64,000 nucleotides of DNA from assembly GCA_964019155.1 (NCBI GenBank), contig OZ025239.1, positions 105,918,612-105,982,611 of the forward strand, given 5' to 3'. Positions 1-11,773 of this stretch are shown in pieces. The translations under genes were made by a program, and so were the position numbers. The stretch's first letter is position 1. Each line of letters starts with the position of its first letter. The stretch is from Osedax fenrisi (taxonomy: Eukaryota; Annelida; Polychaeta; Sabellida; Siboglinidae). Under the pieces are notes generated by a model that was not told the DNA's origin, made no database searches, and worked only from the letters and a program-made list of their open reading frames with translations.

Positions 1-95
1 TTAACCCTTATCACGAGAGCGGCTTCGAAGGGACATTAGAGCCATATATGATTACAAGTGAAAACTTCATCTAAGTTCCAGGTATGGGATTAGTT
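1..95 (+). mobile_element. SINE-A, 3' part, cut by window edge
   Basis: This matches the 3' half of the tRNA-derived SINE seen complete at 4632, 8640 and 18985. It shares the segment around GCGGCTTCGAAGGGACATTA and the following CATATATG and AACTTCATCTAAGTTCC blocks. The tRNA-like head would lie before the window. It is non-coding. Confidence 0.8.
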
Positions 96-254
96 TAATG
101 CTGGGGATGTTAAATAATATTTTGTAAAATTCATTTATAATAATATATTTTGAGTGTTATAAATATAATTCATATATAAAAATATCTCTATGAATATGTT
201 CGTGGTACATTATTAATTATAAAATAAATATGAAACATCAGGTTATTATATATA

Positions 255-255
255 G

Positions 256-309
<54 letters not shown>
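255..309. repeat. (TA)n microsatellite
   Basis: Pure TA dinucleotide tract. Comparable tracts occur at about 1132-1190, 2733-2766, 3355-3393, 4587-4622, 12960-13030, 18945-18984, 19449-19484, 30376-30414, 34960-35006, 39662-39706, 40892-40923, 42013-42051, 44388-44425, 55150-55208, 57972-58026 and 61022-61055. Short open frames over these tracts (Tyr-Ile repeats) are artefacts. Confidence 0.95.
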
Positions 310-311
<2 letters not shown>

Positions 312-880
312 CGATATACGGAGCGTATGCACTTATTAATATATGCTTAATAGTTTATTCAGTAGGGTTTTCGGAGTAGAAACGCCAGCCTTTAGTTTAC
401 ATTACGTATGTAACATAATGTATGTATGTATGTACATAGACATGTACATATGATGGTACGTTGGAATGCCGGTACGTTGATAGGTACTACTATGGAATGG
501 TACGTGAATAAAGCTGTACCGATGTACCATATCAAACGTACCGACATAATATCATCATTTATATGTAATAAATGCGGGTGGACGTTGGACCAACGTCGTT
601 GGTACGTTGGTAGGTTATTTACTATATCTACGAAAAACGCACCCTAAATCAGGAACCCTAAATTAATACCAAATATGTTTCAAGTATTGTTCTAAGTATA
701 TTACGAGGGTGTCTTATTGCAGGGGTAGGGGTGTACTGTACACCGTGTACATGTTAACCCTACGTACCTATCAGAGTTTATGTGTGAAATACAGGAGGAA
801 AGTACACAGTTATATCATACTCTGTACAATGTTATATATATATATATATTATGTTTATTTATTGAATCACACATATAATA
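310..880. other. No gene seen
   Basis: AT-rich DNA containing TACG/GTACG-rich short words around 420-610. Short open frames here show no recognisable domain, splice pattern or repeat copy elsewhere in the window. Confidence 0.5.
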
Positions 881-1125
881 ATAGCGGATACAAATGGACC
901 CCTCAAGAAGTCATAGACTTGTACATCTTATAAATAACTGTGAGGAGCCACGGACATTGTCTGTCGGATAATACAAAACAAATAGTAATATTTTTTTCTT
1001 GTGTTTTGATTTATCTTGTATTAAATTCTTGATAAACACAAGAAAAAAACAAGAACTGCTTGGAGTCGAACTCGGTACATCTGGTTTACTAGCATTTGGT
1101 TGTCTCACTGAGCCATCGACCCAAT

Positions 1126-1128
<3 letters not shown>
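880..1128 (-). mobile_element. SINE-B (tRNA-derived), head at 1128
   Basis: Read on the minus strand, the head has a tRNA-like A box (TGGCTCAGTGAG) and B box (GAGTTCGACTCC), followed by CAGTTCTTGTTTTTTTCTTG and a tail ending near CATTTGTATCCGCTATTAT. The same head, middle (TTTTGTATT, CTCACAGTTA) and tail recur on the plus strand at 54875-55110. Two copies with a shared tail define a family distinct from SINE-A. A (TA)n tract touches the head. Confidence 0.75.
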
Positions 1129-1193
<65 letters not shown>

Positions 1194-1977
1194 ATGTATA
1201 TAATCATATTTTCCTATAACATCCCAATAAGTAGCGTTGTTAATGATAATCACCAACAGGATATTAACTGGCCATCACATTTGTTTACAAATACTAGCGT
1301 TATTGATGCCAATTGATGGGATATACTGTGGTTATCAAGTATGCTTGATGTTTAATTATTTGGATATTCATTACGGCCATCATTTGTATGTTAAATGGAC
1401 GTTATAAAGTATAGTATCGTATAGTATCATTTTATAACATTTATTTTTTATTTATTTACATATTTTTTACAATTTTTAATTTTTTAATTCCGAACATCTT
1501 TATGATAACAATATACGAAATATTTATAGTTATATAATAGCTCTAACCTGAGTTATTTATAGCACAAACCTGCCTACGTCACTACACAACTTGGATATAG
1601 ATGATAGTTTAGTCTGATCATCAATACAGTGAAATCATTATAATGAACTTACTGACAATGTTATAACAAGGAATTTAGTGTAGTACTAAATATATTAAGT
1701 ATATTACAAATCTTTAAACAATGACTCTATACAATTAGACATTTGTAATATTTATATAACTTTTTATATTTGGATGTCACATTAATATAAAGTAATATGT
1801 TGTGTAGGTAATGGTATACCATTTTTTTAAGTATACTTAATGTAGAGGAGATTATATTCTTTATTACTTTAATAATATAAATCATAAAATAATAAAGGGA
1901 ACTATATTCTCTAGTTATAATATAATTATATGTATTTAACTTTGTGCTATTCTTTCATTCTTCATACCCATATTTAA

Positions 1978-2035
1978 AACACGTATCCCGGGGTGAAGGA
2001 CTCCACCAAAATAAAATAACAATAATAACAATATA
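1978..2035 (+). mobile_element. SINE-A tail fragment
   Basis: Carries the GGACTCCACCAAAATAAAAT and AACAATAATAACAATATATA end shared with complete SINE-A copies. The rest of the element is absent. Confidence 0.5.
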
Positions 2036-2467
2036 TATATATATATCTATATATTTGTATTTAAATATATATGTGCTCAGTACATACACTGATTTTCCGA
2101 AGGAATTTGCTTCACATATAAATAAATTATTTAATTAATTTAATAATTAAATAATACTAATTATGTAAATTTAATTTAGTTTAATATATTTTACATAAAT
2201 ATAGCAAATATGTATATGTTATTAATATTACTTTAATGATTCACTACTCTATTGTAATGCTAATAATCCTATACTATAGTATATAATGCATTATGTAATT
2301 ATATTATAGGTATTAACAAATATTGACATTTAATAAACATTAATTATAATCCTAAATATATAAATAAAAGTAATACTACAGATTTAACATATTGCGTTAC
2401 ATATAATAATTAATAATTTATTATCACGAAAATAGTCAGGTCTAGGTAAATCGGGTATCTAAATCGG

Positions 2468-2479
2468 TATATATATAAG
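2468..2479 (+). promoter_or_regulatory. Putative TATA box of left MMP copy
   Basis: TATATATATAAG about 70 bp before the ATG at 2545. It is followed by GGGTCTCGCAATGAGAAG, which is conserved as GGGCTCGCAATGAGAAG downstream of a TATA element in the right-arm copy. Conservation of the block in both arms supports a core promoter that predates the duplication. No transcript evidence is available. Confidence 0.5.
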
Positions 2480-2720
2480 GGTCTCGCAATGAGAAGAGAA
2501 GCAATTATTTTTATATACACAAGTATCGATAGTCCACCTTAGCAATGGCGTTAAACCTAGTAACCCTTCTGTGTATATCTTCCATCGTAGTACTAACAAG
2601 ATCGGCTTCTCTTCAAGCCAGTTCCGATATAGATGTTACGGTTAGTGTTCTTATATACCAAACAATAGCTATACACCTACACATATATAGATACGATTAT
2701 CATAATACATATATATATAC

Positions 2721-2772
<52 letters not shown>

Positions 2773-3349
2773 AACAAAGTGAAGTTCGTTATATACTTTA
2801 CTGATGACAAAAACCGTTGAATATAACAACATAAATAACATAATAATACTAATAATAATAACGACAATGACAATATAGCATAAACAGTATAGTACCAACC
2901 CGGTGAAACGCAGAACCAAAAGCGTATCGATCTCACCGAGTGGCATTCCTTTCATAGGAAAATAACGATACTAAATAGACAGACAATAACAAATATACAA
3001 CGAATAACAATTTATACAAATGATAAAACATTTAATTATAAAATAGACACATGGCTGTGAGATCAACCGAGCGTGAAGCCTAAAACAATTTATGTATGCA
3101 GATATATCTTTATTACATAATGACCGAATTGAATTCAATTCAATTCGCCATAAATGTATATTACATTAATCGATATATCCGCAGACTTCACTTTATAACA
3201 TATATATATATAAAAAAGGGCGACAAAAACAGAATTTATGCTATATTATTTTAACCCTTTTGTAGAAAAAATCATATTAATATTATAAACTAGAAAACGA
3301 AACATATAACGAACAACATTATTCTAATAAATATTATTATTATTATTAT

Positions 3350-3399
<50 letters not shown>

Positions 3400-4276
3400 G
3401 TATATACTTATCATATTCGATGAATTGTCTATCTATAAATAGAAATTATAATGATTACGACATTTATGTAAACTATTACGTAACTCACTCGTCCACGCGC
3501 ATGACAGGCCTACCTACGAAGGTACAACTACCTGAGTACGCCGAGTGGCGACGCTTCCAGCTGGTCCGAACTGGTTCCCTCAGAACACGAGATGAACACC
3601 GCTATCTTGACCTACCAGAAATACGCAGGAATAGAGGTCAGTGGTTACGTTTTATTATTTGCTTCTGAGTAGAGTATCCGAATGAGATGGAGCCACTAAT
3701 GTGTGTATACACAGTTATATATAACCCGCATCCTATTACCTGTAAGAGTTGTAGATATTTCTGACGATTTATCCAACTGATTTTAACATGTAGTTTTCAA
3801 TTACGTCACTTACATACGACATCACGTTCTGTCAGCTAATGATTACGTCATTCCGTTAGGTAACCGGAGTCCTTGATGAATCCACCTACCGAATGATGCA
3901 ACAACCTAGATGCCCAGTACCGGATATCGATGCCACAGTCTCCCCATTAGCCAAGAGAATCAAGCGTTACACTCTGATAGTTTGCGAATTCGTATACTTA
4001 TTTCGCTAGTAACATTACAAGTATAATTATTATATATATATATATATATATAGATATATAAATATATATATATATATAGTTTCTATAGAAACTATATTTA
4101 ATAATATGATTATTTTTACTGAAACAAATTATGAATCTGGAAATATTTGTTCGTTTAAATTTATAATTTCGTATCATGTCTGCTATTCATTGATTATTGG
4201 TTTTTAATTAAAAATGAAATATGATATGTATAATCTATCGAATTAGATGACATTTATAGTAACTATATAATATATA

Positions 4277-4443
4277 GGTTGGAGTGAATTTTGAAATACA
4301 TGTGGCCGTCTGGTAATGTCTCGCGAAAGTGATTTAACGTTATATGTGGAGTTCAATAATGTCAATAAATTAACATATAACGTTAAATCACTATCGCAAT
4401 ACATAACCAGATGGCCATAATTATTTCAAAATTCATTCCAAAA
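4277..4443. mobile_element. Foldback MITE, about 75-bp inverted repeats
   Basis: The ends GGTTGGAGTGAATTTTGAAA and its near-reverse complement at 4443 continue inward through GTGATTTAACGTTATATG, so almost the whole 167 bp folds on itself. Both sides are flanked by TA (4275-4276, 4444-4445). TA duplication and the GGAATGAATTTTGAAAT-type end suggest a mariner-type non-autonomous element. It lies in the intron between exons 3 and 4 of the left MMP copy. Confidence 0.75.
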
Positions 4444-4582
4444 TACTATATATATATATATTAATTATTGATATATAATTATATACATTGTAAAGTATTA
4501 AAATGGTATACGGACAGTATTCATTACGTGAGTCACCTATATAACTAGCTGTCCGAGATACACCGACATACACACCTGTGTG

Positions 4583-4629
<47 letters not shown>

Positions 4630-4631
4630 TT

Positions 4632-4925
4632 AACTGCCTGTGTGGATCAGTGGATAAGGCCTCAGATACACAAGCAGTAGGACATGGGTTCGAGCCTCGT
4701 CCGGACCATTAATTAATTTTATAAAATGGGTTTTAAAATATTATTTAGAAGTGATATTATATAATTATGTATACATAAATGACCGGCTCTCGTTAACACC
4801 ATGGATGCCTTAACATGAGAGCGGCTTCGAAGGGTCATTAGATCCATATATGTTTATAAGATAAAACTTCAACTAAGTTCCTGGATGGGATGAAAGGAAT
4901 CCACCAAATACAAAAAAATAACAAT
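4632..4925 (+). mobile_element. SINE-A copy (tRNA-derived)
   Basis: The head CTGCCTGTGTGGATCAGTGG carries a pol III A-box-like segment, and GGGTTCGAGCC is the B box. A tRNA-unrelated body (GCGGCTTCGAAGGGTCATTA) and an A-rich end follow. It is preceded and followed by (TA)n. It has no coding capacity and would depend on a LINE for mobility. Confidence 0.85.
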
Positions 4926-6086
4926 ATATATATATATATATATATATATGGGTGTGTGTTTTAATGATATAGTCAGGTCTCCATGATATGACTTCACTAG
5001 TTAACACGAACATACTAATAGTTAATGTAAACATATCTCTATTACATTTTCACTATAGTGCAAGTTAAATGTTTGCATATATATTTAGGATTTATATATA
5101 TATATATATATATTTACATGTATACATATAATTATATATATATGAATGAATGAATGCTTTCAGTTTATAGACTGTGTCTAAGGAGAATCAGTGAAATCGA
5201 TTAGCTTTTTTAATTCGATAACTCCTAACAGTAGTGTAATGTCATATTTCATCATTTTCATTCGGATAAATACAATAAAATTACATAAAAATGGATATTA
5301 AAATAAACAATAAACAAAAATATAAAATAAAGAATAAAATAAAACTAAAACAAATATTTGATTCCCATGTTAGCATCTAAAACAACGTATAAAATATAAT
5401 TGATAATTTTTTTCATAATTGTAATATAGTATTTATAAAAGAGTCTAAATATTTGTATCATATATTTTATGTCAATTTTAATAATATAGATATATATTTG
5501 TAGGTTACTATTGGTTATTAATACTGTTTTTAATTGTTTTAATTCTAATACTGTTTTTTATTATTTTAATACTTTTAATTTTTAATACTATTTAGTTTTT
5601 TTGTTATTATTTATGTAAAGTTAAATATATAAAACGTAAAATTTGTAAAATAAATATAAAATAGTTTTGATAAATAGTAATTTTAAAAAAAATTTTAAAC
5701 ATTTAATACTGTTTTTGTTTTTGTTTTTAATAATTATAATTTTAAATACTGTTTTGTTTTATTTTTTTGTATAGTTATATAATGTAAAATATATAAAAAT
5801 GTAAAATATGTAAAAATGTAAAATTTATATGGAGAAATACCTATTTAATACTGATTTTTTAATAAAGTTTTATAATATAAAATATTTGTTTAATTTACAA
5901 TATAATATTAGAGATAATAATATATTTTAAATATTATTAAACATATCACTGCAAACATATATATCAGGGTTATATTTTATATTGGTATACAATTTATATA
6001 ATATATAATAATATAATATATTAATGTATAATAAGTAATAATAAATAACTAACTACTATTTAACTAATCTAAATGATATAAATTAG
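4926..6086. other. AT-rich intronic DNA, no gene seen
   Basis: This is the intron between exons 3 and 4 of the left MMP pseudogene. From 5500 to 5880 there are loosely repeated AATACTGTTTTT/TTTTAAT phrases, possibly an old degenerate tandem repeat. No coding signal. Confidence 0.5.
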
Positions 6087-7389
6087 GAGGTAAATGGAAT
6101 AAGACCAGTTTAACATACAGAATTAGCGGATATAACAAAGTATCTGAAAAATTGACCAAAGGACAAATTAACAATAGTGTCAAAAGGGCACTTGGGGTTA
6201 GTTAATGTAATTCTAACTCTATTTATTATAACTCTATAAACTCAATACTTTAATGAGTAATAATAACAATTATTATGATAGTAATAACACATATAATAAT
6301 AATAACATTGATGAAATAGATATGGGCATAGCCGTCCCACCTTCACTTTCGTCAAACTAACCTTGCCGGTGATATCGATATCAAATTCCATGCACTCAAG
6401 GACTATATGGCCATAGCCTACTTCCCTAACCTCAAAGGCAACGTAACATTCGATATAAAAGCACATTGGAAATTCGGAGTATCAAATAATGGTTATTTAT
6501 AATTACCATATATGGTATAATATACTATAATTTAAATATTATATATACACATATATACATAATATAACGTTTTATTTTTCCTTAATACTTCACATATCTA
6601 CATATAAAAATTCTACTAAATAATAATTAAAATAATTATTATATATATATATATTTATATGAACATACACGAATGTAGGCGAGGTTAACTTCTTCCAAGT
6701 GGCCACCCACATGTTCGGCCATTCTATCGGTCTAGGTCACAGCAAAGCATCCAAGTCCGTTATGAAACCTAACTAGCGAGGCTACGATGCCGGTGTCATA
6801 TAATACATCGTCCCCATCCCAATAATCGTCCCCGATTGTCACGTGACAACAAAATCGATGATATTTCACTAAATACACATACGAATCGCTTCAAATTTAA
6901 ACCACATATAACTAGTATGTATATACACACATGTGGAAATACTCAAATATATAAAGTAGAATGGAGATGACTTTAAAAATACCAGATAAAAATACCGGCT
7001 TCAAACTAGGAATCGATGATATCATGGCAGTTTATCGGAGGTACATCGCCGGAAGATTTCGAGAAGCTTCTTTTTCGTCATAAATTCGTTATAGAGGCGT
7101 TATATTTTCTCGTTTTGTTATCTCATGTATACCGAATTTATGATTTAAATTATACACTACTTACCAGGAAAATACAATAATCTCTGATAATACAATTATA
7201 TAAATACAATTAATAATTATAGTATACTTATTCTATGTAAAGTAGTAAATAACTAATTAAAACCACATTCAATATTTATTTATATATATATATATGTGAA
7301 AAAGTAGAGATAATTTATAATTTATATTAAACAAATACCTACATAAAGGTTATATATAAAAACATAAATTAACGTATATATTATGTAAT

Positions 7390-8604
7390 ATTAAGTAATA
7401 TTCTACAAACTATAAAAATATATTAATACTACTAAAAATCTACTAATAGTTACTATTGTAACCAAAAATATAGAATTATATTCATAATAAAAACATATGG
7501 ATATATCCATATATATATATATATTTAATTATAATATTAATAATTATTAGGATATAGCGTCTAATTACCGACCCCCTCTCGTAACTCAGTAACTATAAAA
7601 TACATCAACAAATTATAAATACACGAATTATTAGTAATTTAATAGTAAATATTAATAATTATTTTTTTTTCAAAATATATAATCTTACAATTGTTATTTG
7701 ATAAAATTTAAAAATTTAAATTTAAGATTCTTGTTTTACTTCTAAATATTTGAATATTCCTTTTTTTAAATCATTGTAAATAATATATTATTAAAAATAT
7801 ATCGTGCTTGCTTGCTTATTTCGGGATTGTTGTTTCGCGGAAAGTAACATTTCTCCAAACATCACGGTTCATTATAGATACTTTCATATCACACGCCGGT
7901 ATAACAGTTTCGATGTCTGAAAGATTTTCTAAAGTTATAGTAACATTCTTTGCTTTCATACAAAAACAAGATACTTTAATTATCCCATATAAATATAAAG
8001 TATATTAGCATCAATGGATGTTTATCTATAGATTGAAGAAAGGATATATTTTAGGAAATATATTATCGGATATAATATGACCTTTACAATCATACTTTGT
8101 TAGTTCACTTTCTATCGGATTTCCTATAATTATATAAGTTATATTTAGTATGAAAAGTGTTAAAAACATTACGTAAGTTACATTAATAGAGGTAACGTAT
8201 TTATTTAATAAAATGCAATAATTTGATATTTCGACATTATGCAAAATATGGAGCTCATTTTTTTATAGAAGAAAGTCTATAGGCGAAGTGTTTCAATCAA
8301 GTTAAATTCTGATACTAGCGGTAATAAATAATATTGATGATCTCTCTAAATATATAGGCGAGACAATACATTATTATGGAGAGTTTATTGGAGATGCTGA
8401 CATGTTAAGCCAAAATGAATATTATAAGTATATCAATAAAGCAAATTACAAAAGAAACATTATTACGATAACATATGATAACATATTGAATTTACCTCAC
8501 ATGAATTGTCAAACGTAATTATATTCTACCAATATATTATAATTTATTGATAAGTATATAACAAAGATATCTCTGTAATTATTACTAATTATATTAAATA
8601 CATA

Positions 8605-8635
<31 letters not shown>
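7390..8635. other. Inter-arm DNA, no gene seen
   Basis: AT-rich sequence inside the left arm of the inverted duplication. The open frames at 7808-8008 (plus) and 8026-8244 (minus) have no recognisable domain, splice partner or second copy. Confidence 0.45.
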
Positions 8636-8639
<4 letters not shown>

Positions 8640-8641
<2 letters not shown>

Positions 8642-8945
8642 TGCCTGTGTGGCTCAGTGGCTAAGGCGTCAGACACACAAGCAGTAGGACACGGGTTCGA
8701 CCCTCGTCCGGACCATTAATTAATTTTATAAAATGGGTCTTAAAATATTATTTAGAAGTGATCTTATATAATTGTGTATAAATAAATGATCGGCTCTCGT
8801 TAAAACCATGGATGCCTTAACATGAGAGCGGCTTCGAAGGGACATTAGAGCCATATATGGTTATAAGTGAAAACTTCATCTAAGTTCCTGGATGGGATGA
8901 AAGGACTCCACCAAATAAAAAAAAAAAAAAAAAAATAAAAAAAAA
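8640..8945 (+). mobile_element. SINE-A copy, best preserved
   Basis: A box TGGCTCAGTGGCTAAGGCG, B box GGGTTCGACCC, then CCGGACCATTAATTAATTTT and the family body, ending in GGACTCCACCAAAT and a poly-A run (8917-8946). A TA tract precedes the head. The tRNA-like head lacks a credible full cloverleaf, so this is a SINE and not a tRNA gene. Confidence 0.9.
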
Positions 8946-8961
8946 ATATATATATATCATT

Positions 8962-10233
8962 CGTGCGCTGTCATTCACCATGAAAGGTCGCGTTTCACTT
9001 TCATATACATTAATTTCGTTTTTGTATAACAGTCTTAACTGGCTGAATTAGATCCTTGTTTAATACAACTTTACGTATAGATTCTATACGCCCTAATGGA
9101 TCAACCCAATTAAGGATATTGCATAACCTGTTGTAAACAGATCAAGGGTACTCGTGGACTTGCTATTCATCGTCGACGTATGCATGCACATGCATACCAT
9201 ATTGAGTACACAGATACCTAGTAGTGTCGGTGGGATAGCTATCACTCGTCTTTTTCTGGCAATACCGGTGCTGCGGCTAAAAAGGATTTCATCCAATAGA
9301 AGGAATGATGACACTATTATTCAAACTCTTCCCGATAGCGTTATTCTAAAATGGCCTGCACCTGGATTATACGATGAATACACGTTTATTGATAACACCT
9401 CCATAAATAAATATCATTCAATATATGTATTTAATTCTGTCGATAGCAAGGGTTTAGAATTAGGCACGCATAGTCCTTTTATTAATAATTGGATAACTTC
9501 TCCTATAAAGATGTTTTCTGGTAGTGATTTTGTAGATATGGTAAAGCTAAAGCACGGTTTACTGTATACACATTATATATGTAAATGTATGTTTCCAAGT
9601 TTAAATACAAACTGTTTAAGGCGAGAGTGTAATTATAAATATGACTGCCTAAATCATATTATGCAGACCTGTAGATTTAATTATAATAACATGCATAATT
9701 ATGTTAACAATATTTTAATCACTCTACTGAATAAGTACACATTTAAAACTATACTGGAACCACATATACGAACAACACTTGACTTACGCAAACCTGACTT
9801 ACTGGTTTACCGAAATGACATTGTTTATATTATAGATACGCAAATTTCAATTGATACAATAGATACTGATACTAATTACCGACACAAAACTGACTACTAT
9901 AACAAACCTGAAATACTCTCCTACGCAAAACAACTTACTGGTGCAAAGCAGGCTAAATTAAGTGCCTCTTGTTGGAACTGGCGTGGTATACCCTTATCCC
10001 TAACGCCTAAAGACCTATATTAGTTAGGCCTGAGGAAGCATGATATTACGCTACTCAGTATTCGTGTTATGACAGGCAGTCTGCATATTTATCGCAAATA
10101 CTGCTGCAATGGATTATTGTAAAATCCTTAATTATCTGGCATCTCCCTTGCCTACTTCATCATATTTTTATTAATATGTTTTCGCTAATAAATAGGATAA
10201 TTGGCTCTGGTTATTAACTAACCATTGTCCGAA

Positions 10234-10251
<18 letters not shown>
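8962..10251 (+). mobile_element. 5'-truncated R2-like non-LTR retrotransposon
   Basis: The element ends in a 20-bp A run at 10232-10251 followed by (TA)n. It contains an open frame with a restriction-like-endonuclease C-terminus. The reverse transcriptase and upstream regions are missing, as expected for a 5'-truncated insertion. The 5' edge lies in AT-rich DNA just after the SINE-A copy and is approximate. Confidence 0.7.
9154..10023 (+). CDS. C-terminal endonuclease domain of R2-like element (fragment)
   Basis: Uninterrupted 289-codon frame ending at TAG. Around residues 151-171 it has a Cys/His cluster of form C-x4-C-x8-H-x4-C (CLRREC..NHIMQTC). Further on come an EPHIRTTL segment and RKPDLLVYRNDIVYIIDTQI, which fit the RKPD-x(10)-D signature of the restriction-like endonuclease found at the C-terminus of R2/R4/NeSL-type elements. 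An SCWNWRG motif is near the end. The reverse transcriptase is absent, so this fragment cannot retrotranspose alone. The open frame suggests a young insertion or chance preservation. The start codon is nominal, since the true protein began upstream of the truncation. Confidence 0.65.
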   Translation: MDLLFIVDVCMHMHTILSTQIPSSVGGIAITRLFLAIPVLRLKRISSNRRNDDTIIQTLPDSVILKWPAPGLYDEYTFIDNTSINKYHSIYVFNSVDSKGLELGTHSPFINNWITSPIKMFSGSDFVDMVKLKHGLLYTHYICKCMFPSLNTNCLRRECNYKYDCLNHIMQTCRFNYNNMHNYVNNILITLLNKYTFKTILEPHIRTTLDLRKPDLLVYRNDIVYIIDTQISIDTIDTDTNYRHKTDYYNKPEILSYAKQLTGAKQAKLSASCWNWRGIPLSLTPKDLY

Positions 10252-10267
<16 letters not shown>

Positions 10268-10424
10268 TCATATAACTTCAGTAATTAATTACTAAATAAG
10301 ATGACTCATTATTAACAAAATATTATACTATCTTGATATACATCTCAAAGGAATGTAGGTATATGTGTATATATTCATATATATATATATATGAATATAA
10401 CAAATATATGTTTGATTAGATGTT

Positions 10425-11286
10425 GGGGAAAGTAACCTAATACGGACACTTTAACAATAAATGGTATTAACATTTTATGACTCAATATTTGTATTCAAAA
10501 AATACAATATATTAATATTATATGATTATAAATATTATTGTGATTTTAAAATTGTATTGAATATTTTTATTCAATATATAATGGGGATGTCCGTATTCGG
10601 TACCAATGTCCGAATACATACATCATGTGTTATAATACGGACACCCTATATACAACTAGATAAACTACATATTATTGATGAATCAAACAGATAAATTAAA
10701 ATTACATTATTTATAATTAATTTTATGAATAATTTAATATAATTTAATTAGTAATTAATTAATATTACAAGTTAAATATCTAAATAATATTATTTTTAGA
10801 TTTAGCTTAATTGGTGGTATTAATATTATAAAGAACGCGATTTTATGAAAGTCAGAATAGTTCACATACTACACGCTGATTGTTTATAGGGTGTTCATAT
10901 TAATACACCTATAGTATCCGTATTAGGGATTTATATGACCTCTAGATATATGCTTATAACTTAATTAATATGTGATAACAAATATAGCAATTATGTATAT
11001 AATGTTTATAATACTTTAGTTTTTAATAATATAGTGTTATATTTTTTATATCTACACATTTATATATTATTGAGAAGGTTTTAAGTTGACATTTTATTTC
11101 ATAAATTTAAAATGTAATAAAAAAAAAATTTATTAGATATATCAGTAATATATTGAATAATTAAAAAATAAAAAATACTTATTTAGACTATTTATATAAA
11201 TATGAATATTTTAATCATTACAATTTTTTTGTAGGATTTATGGTTTCTGAGATACCGAGAATGTCCGTATTCGGTTACTTTACCCT
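10425..11286. mobile_element. Inverted-repeat DNA element (non-autonomous)
   Basis: The left end GGGGAAAGTAACCTAATACG and the reverse complement of the right end (GGGTAAAGTAACCGAATACG) match over about 24 bp with two differences. The word (A)ATACGGACA, in either orientation, recurs inside at about 10588, 10605, 10636 and 10915 (variant). The interior has no transposase. The open frame at 10461-10694 spans the internal repeats and is unlikely to be a gene. The superfamily is uncertain. Confidence 0.65.
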
Positions 11287-11742
11287 ATAGGGTATAATAT
11301 ATATATATCCAAATGTAGAAATTATCTTCCGAACATATCTGTATTGTCAATAAACTGACATACTCGTAGATTTTTATTCTATCACTATAAGAAAACTATA
11401 TATCTATGAACATACTAAACACTCAAGTTTGGAAACATATTCTTTAGAATCATAGCTACTTAATGAAATTGATACTGAATAATATTTAGTGAATACATTT
11501 TGATTGTTTTATAGATACGTACAAATTAAAGAGGAAATCAAATAAAATAAATATTTAATTATACTTACATCTTTTTTATTTTTAATTAATTAACTTATAA
11601 CTTATATAATATTATATTGCAATGATTTTAACGGACCTACTCCATAATTACCATGTATATTTTTGTATCTAAAAAATAATTTATATCATTTAATAATTAT
11701 ACATTCATTCATTGATATAATTATATACATATTATATAATAC

Positions 11743-11773
<31 letters not shown>

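Larger units (their letters stand above)
2545..7083 (+). pseudogene. Matrix metalloproteinase pseudogene (left arm)
   Basis: Six exons match the intact right-arm gene: 2545-2640 (signal peptide), 3508-3636 (propeptide, YLRRYNYL), 3860-about 3980 (cysteine-switch region, here PRCPVPD instead of PRCGVPD, and RIKR), 6087-6196 (KWNK..LTYRISGY), 6320-6491 and 6679-7083. Damage seen: the donor after exon 3 has lost the phase-giving G; an in-frame TAG at 6329-6331 in exon 5; the zinc motif reads HMFGHSIGLGH (Glu to Met); a TAG follows MKPN near 6775; and about 200 bp of foreign sequence separates GYDAG from the end GFKLGIDD. Exon 5 is 9 bp shorter than in the partner. A functional product is not credible, but N-terminal exons remain open. 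Confidence 0.85.
1440..7390 (+). repeat. Left arm of large inverted duplication
   Basis: Read forward, this matches the reverse complement of about 12860-24240, in order and with interruptions. Shared blocks are the ATAAAGATGTTC/GGAATTAAAA region (about 1490), the CGTAGGCAGG region (about 1570), all six MMP exons, the CATAATGACCGAATTGAATT region (about 3120) and the CCAGGAAAATACAATA region (about 7170). Arm length differs because each side carries private insertions. Boundaries are approximate, judged by eye. Confidence 0.85.

Noticed and set aside
3420..3668. Open frame of 82 codons containing YAEWRRFQLVRTGSLRTRDE
   Set aside because: It is the wrong frame of MMP exon 2; the frame with YLRRYNYL and AILTYQKYAGIE is spliced and conserved in both arms. 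The same applies to 19968-20180.
4072..4096. Palindrome around AGTTTCTATAGAAACT as another insertion
   Set aside because: The right arm has a different, similar-length sequence here and no target duplication is visible.
8641..8716. tRNA gene
   Set aside because: A and B boxes are present, but the arms do not pair into a credible cloverleaf and the same sequence with a common body occurs several times, as in a SINE.
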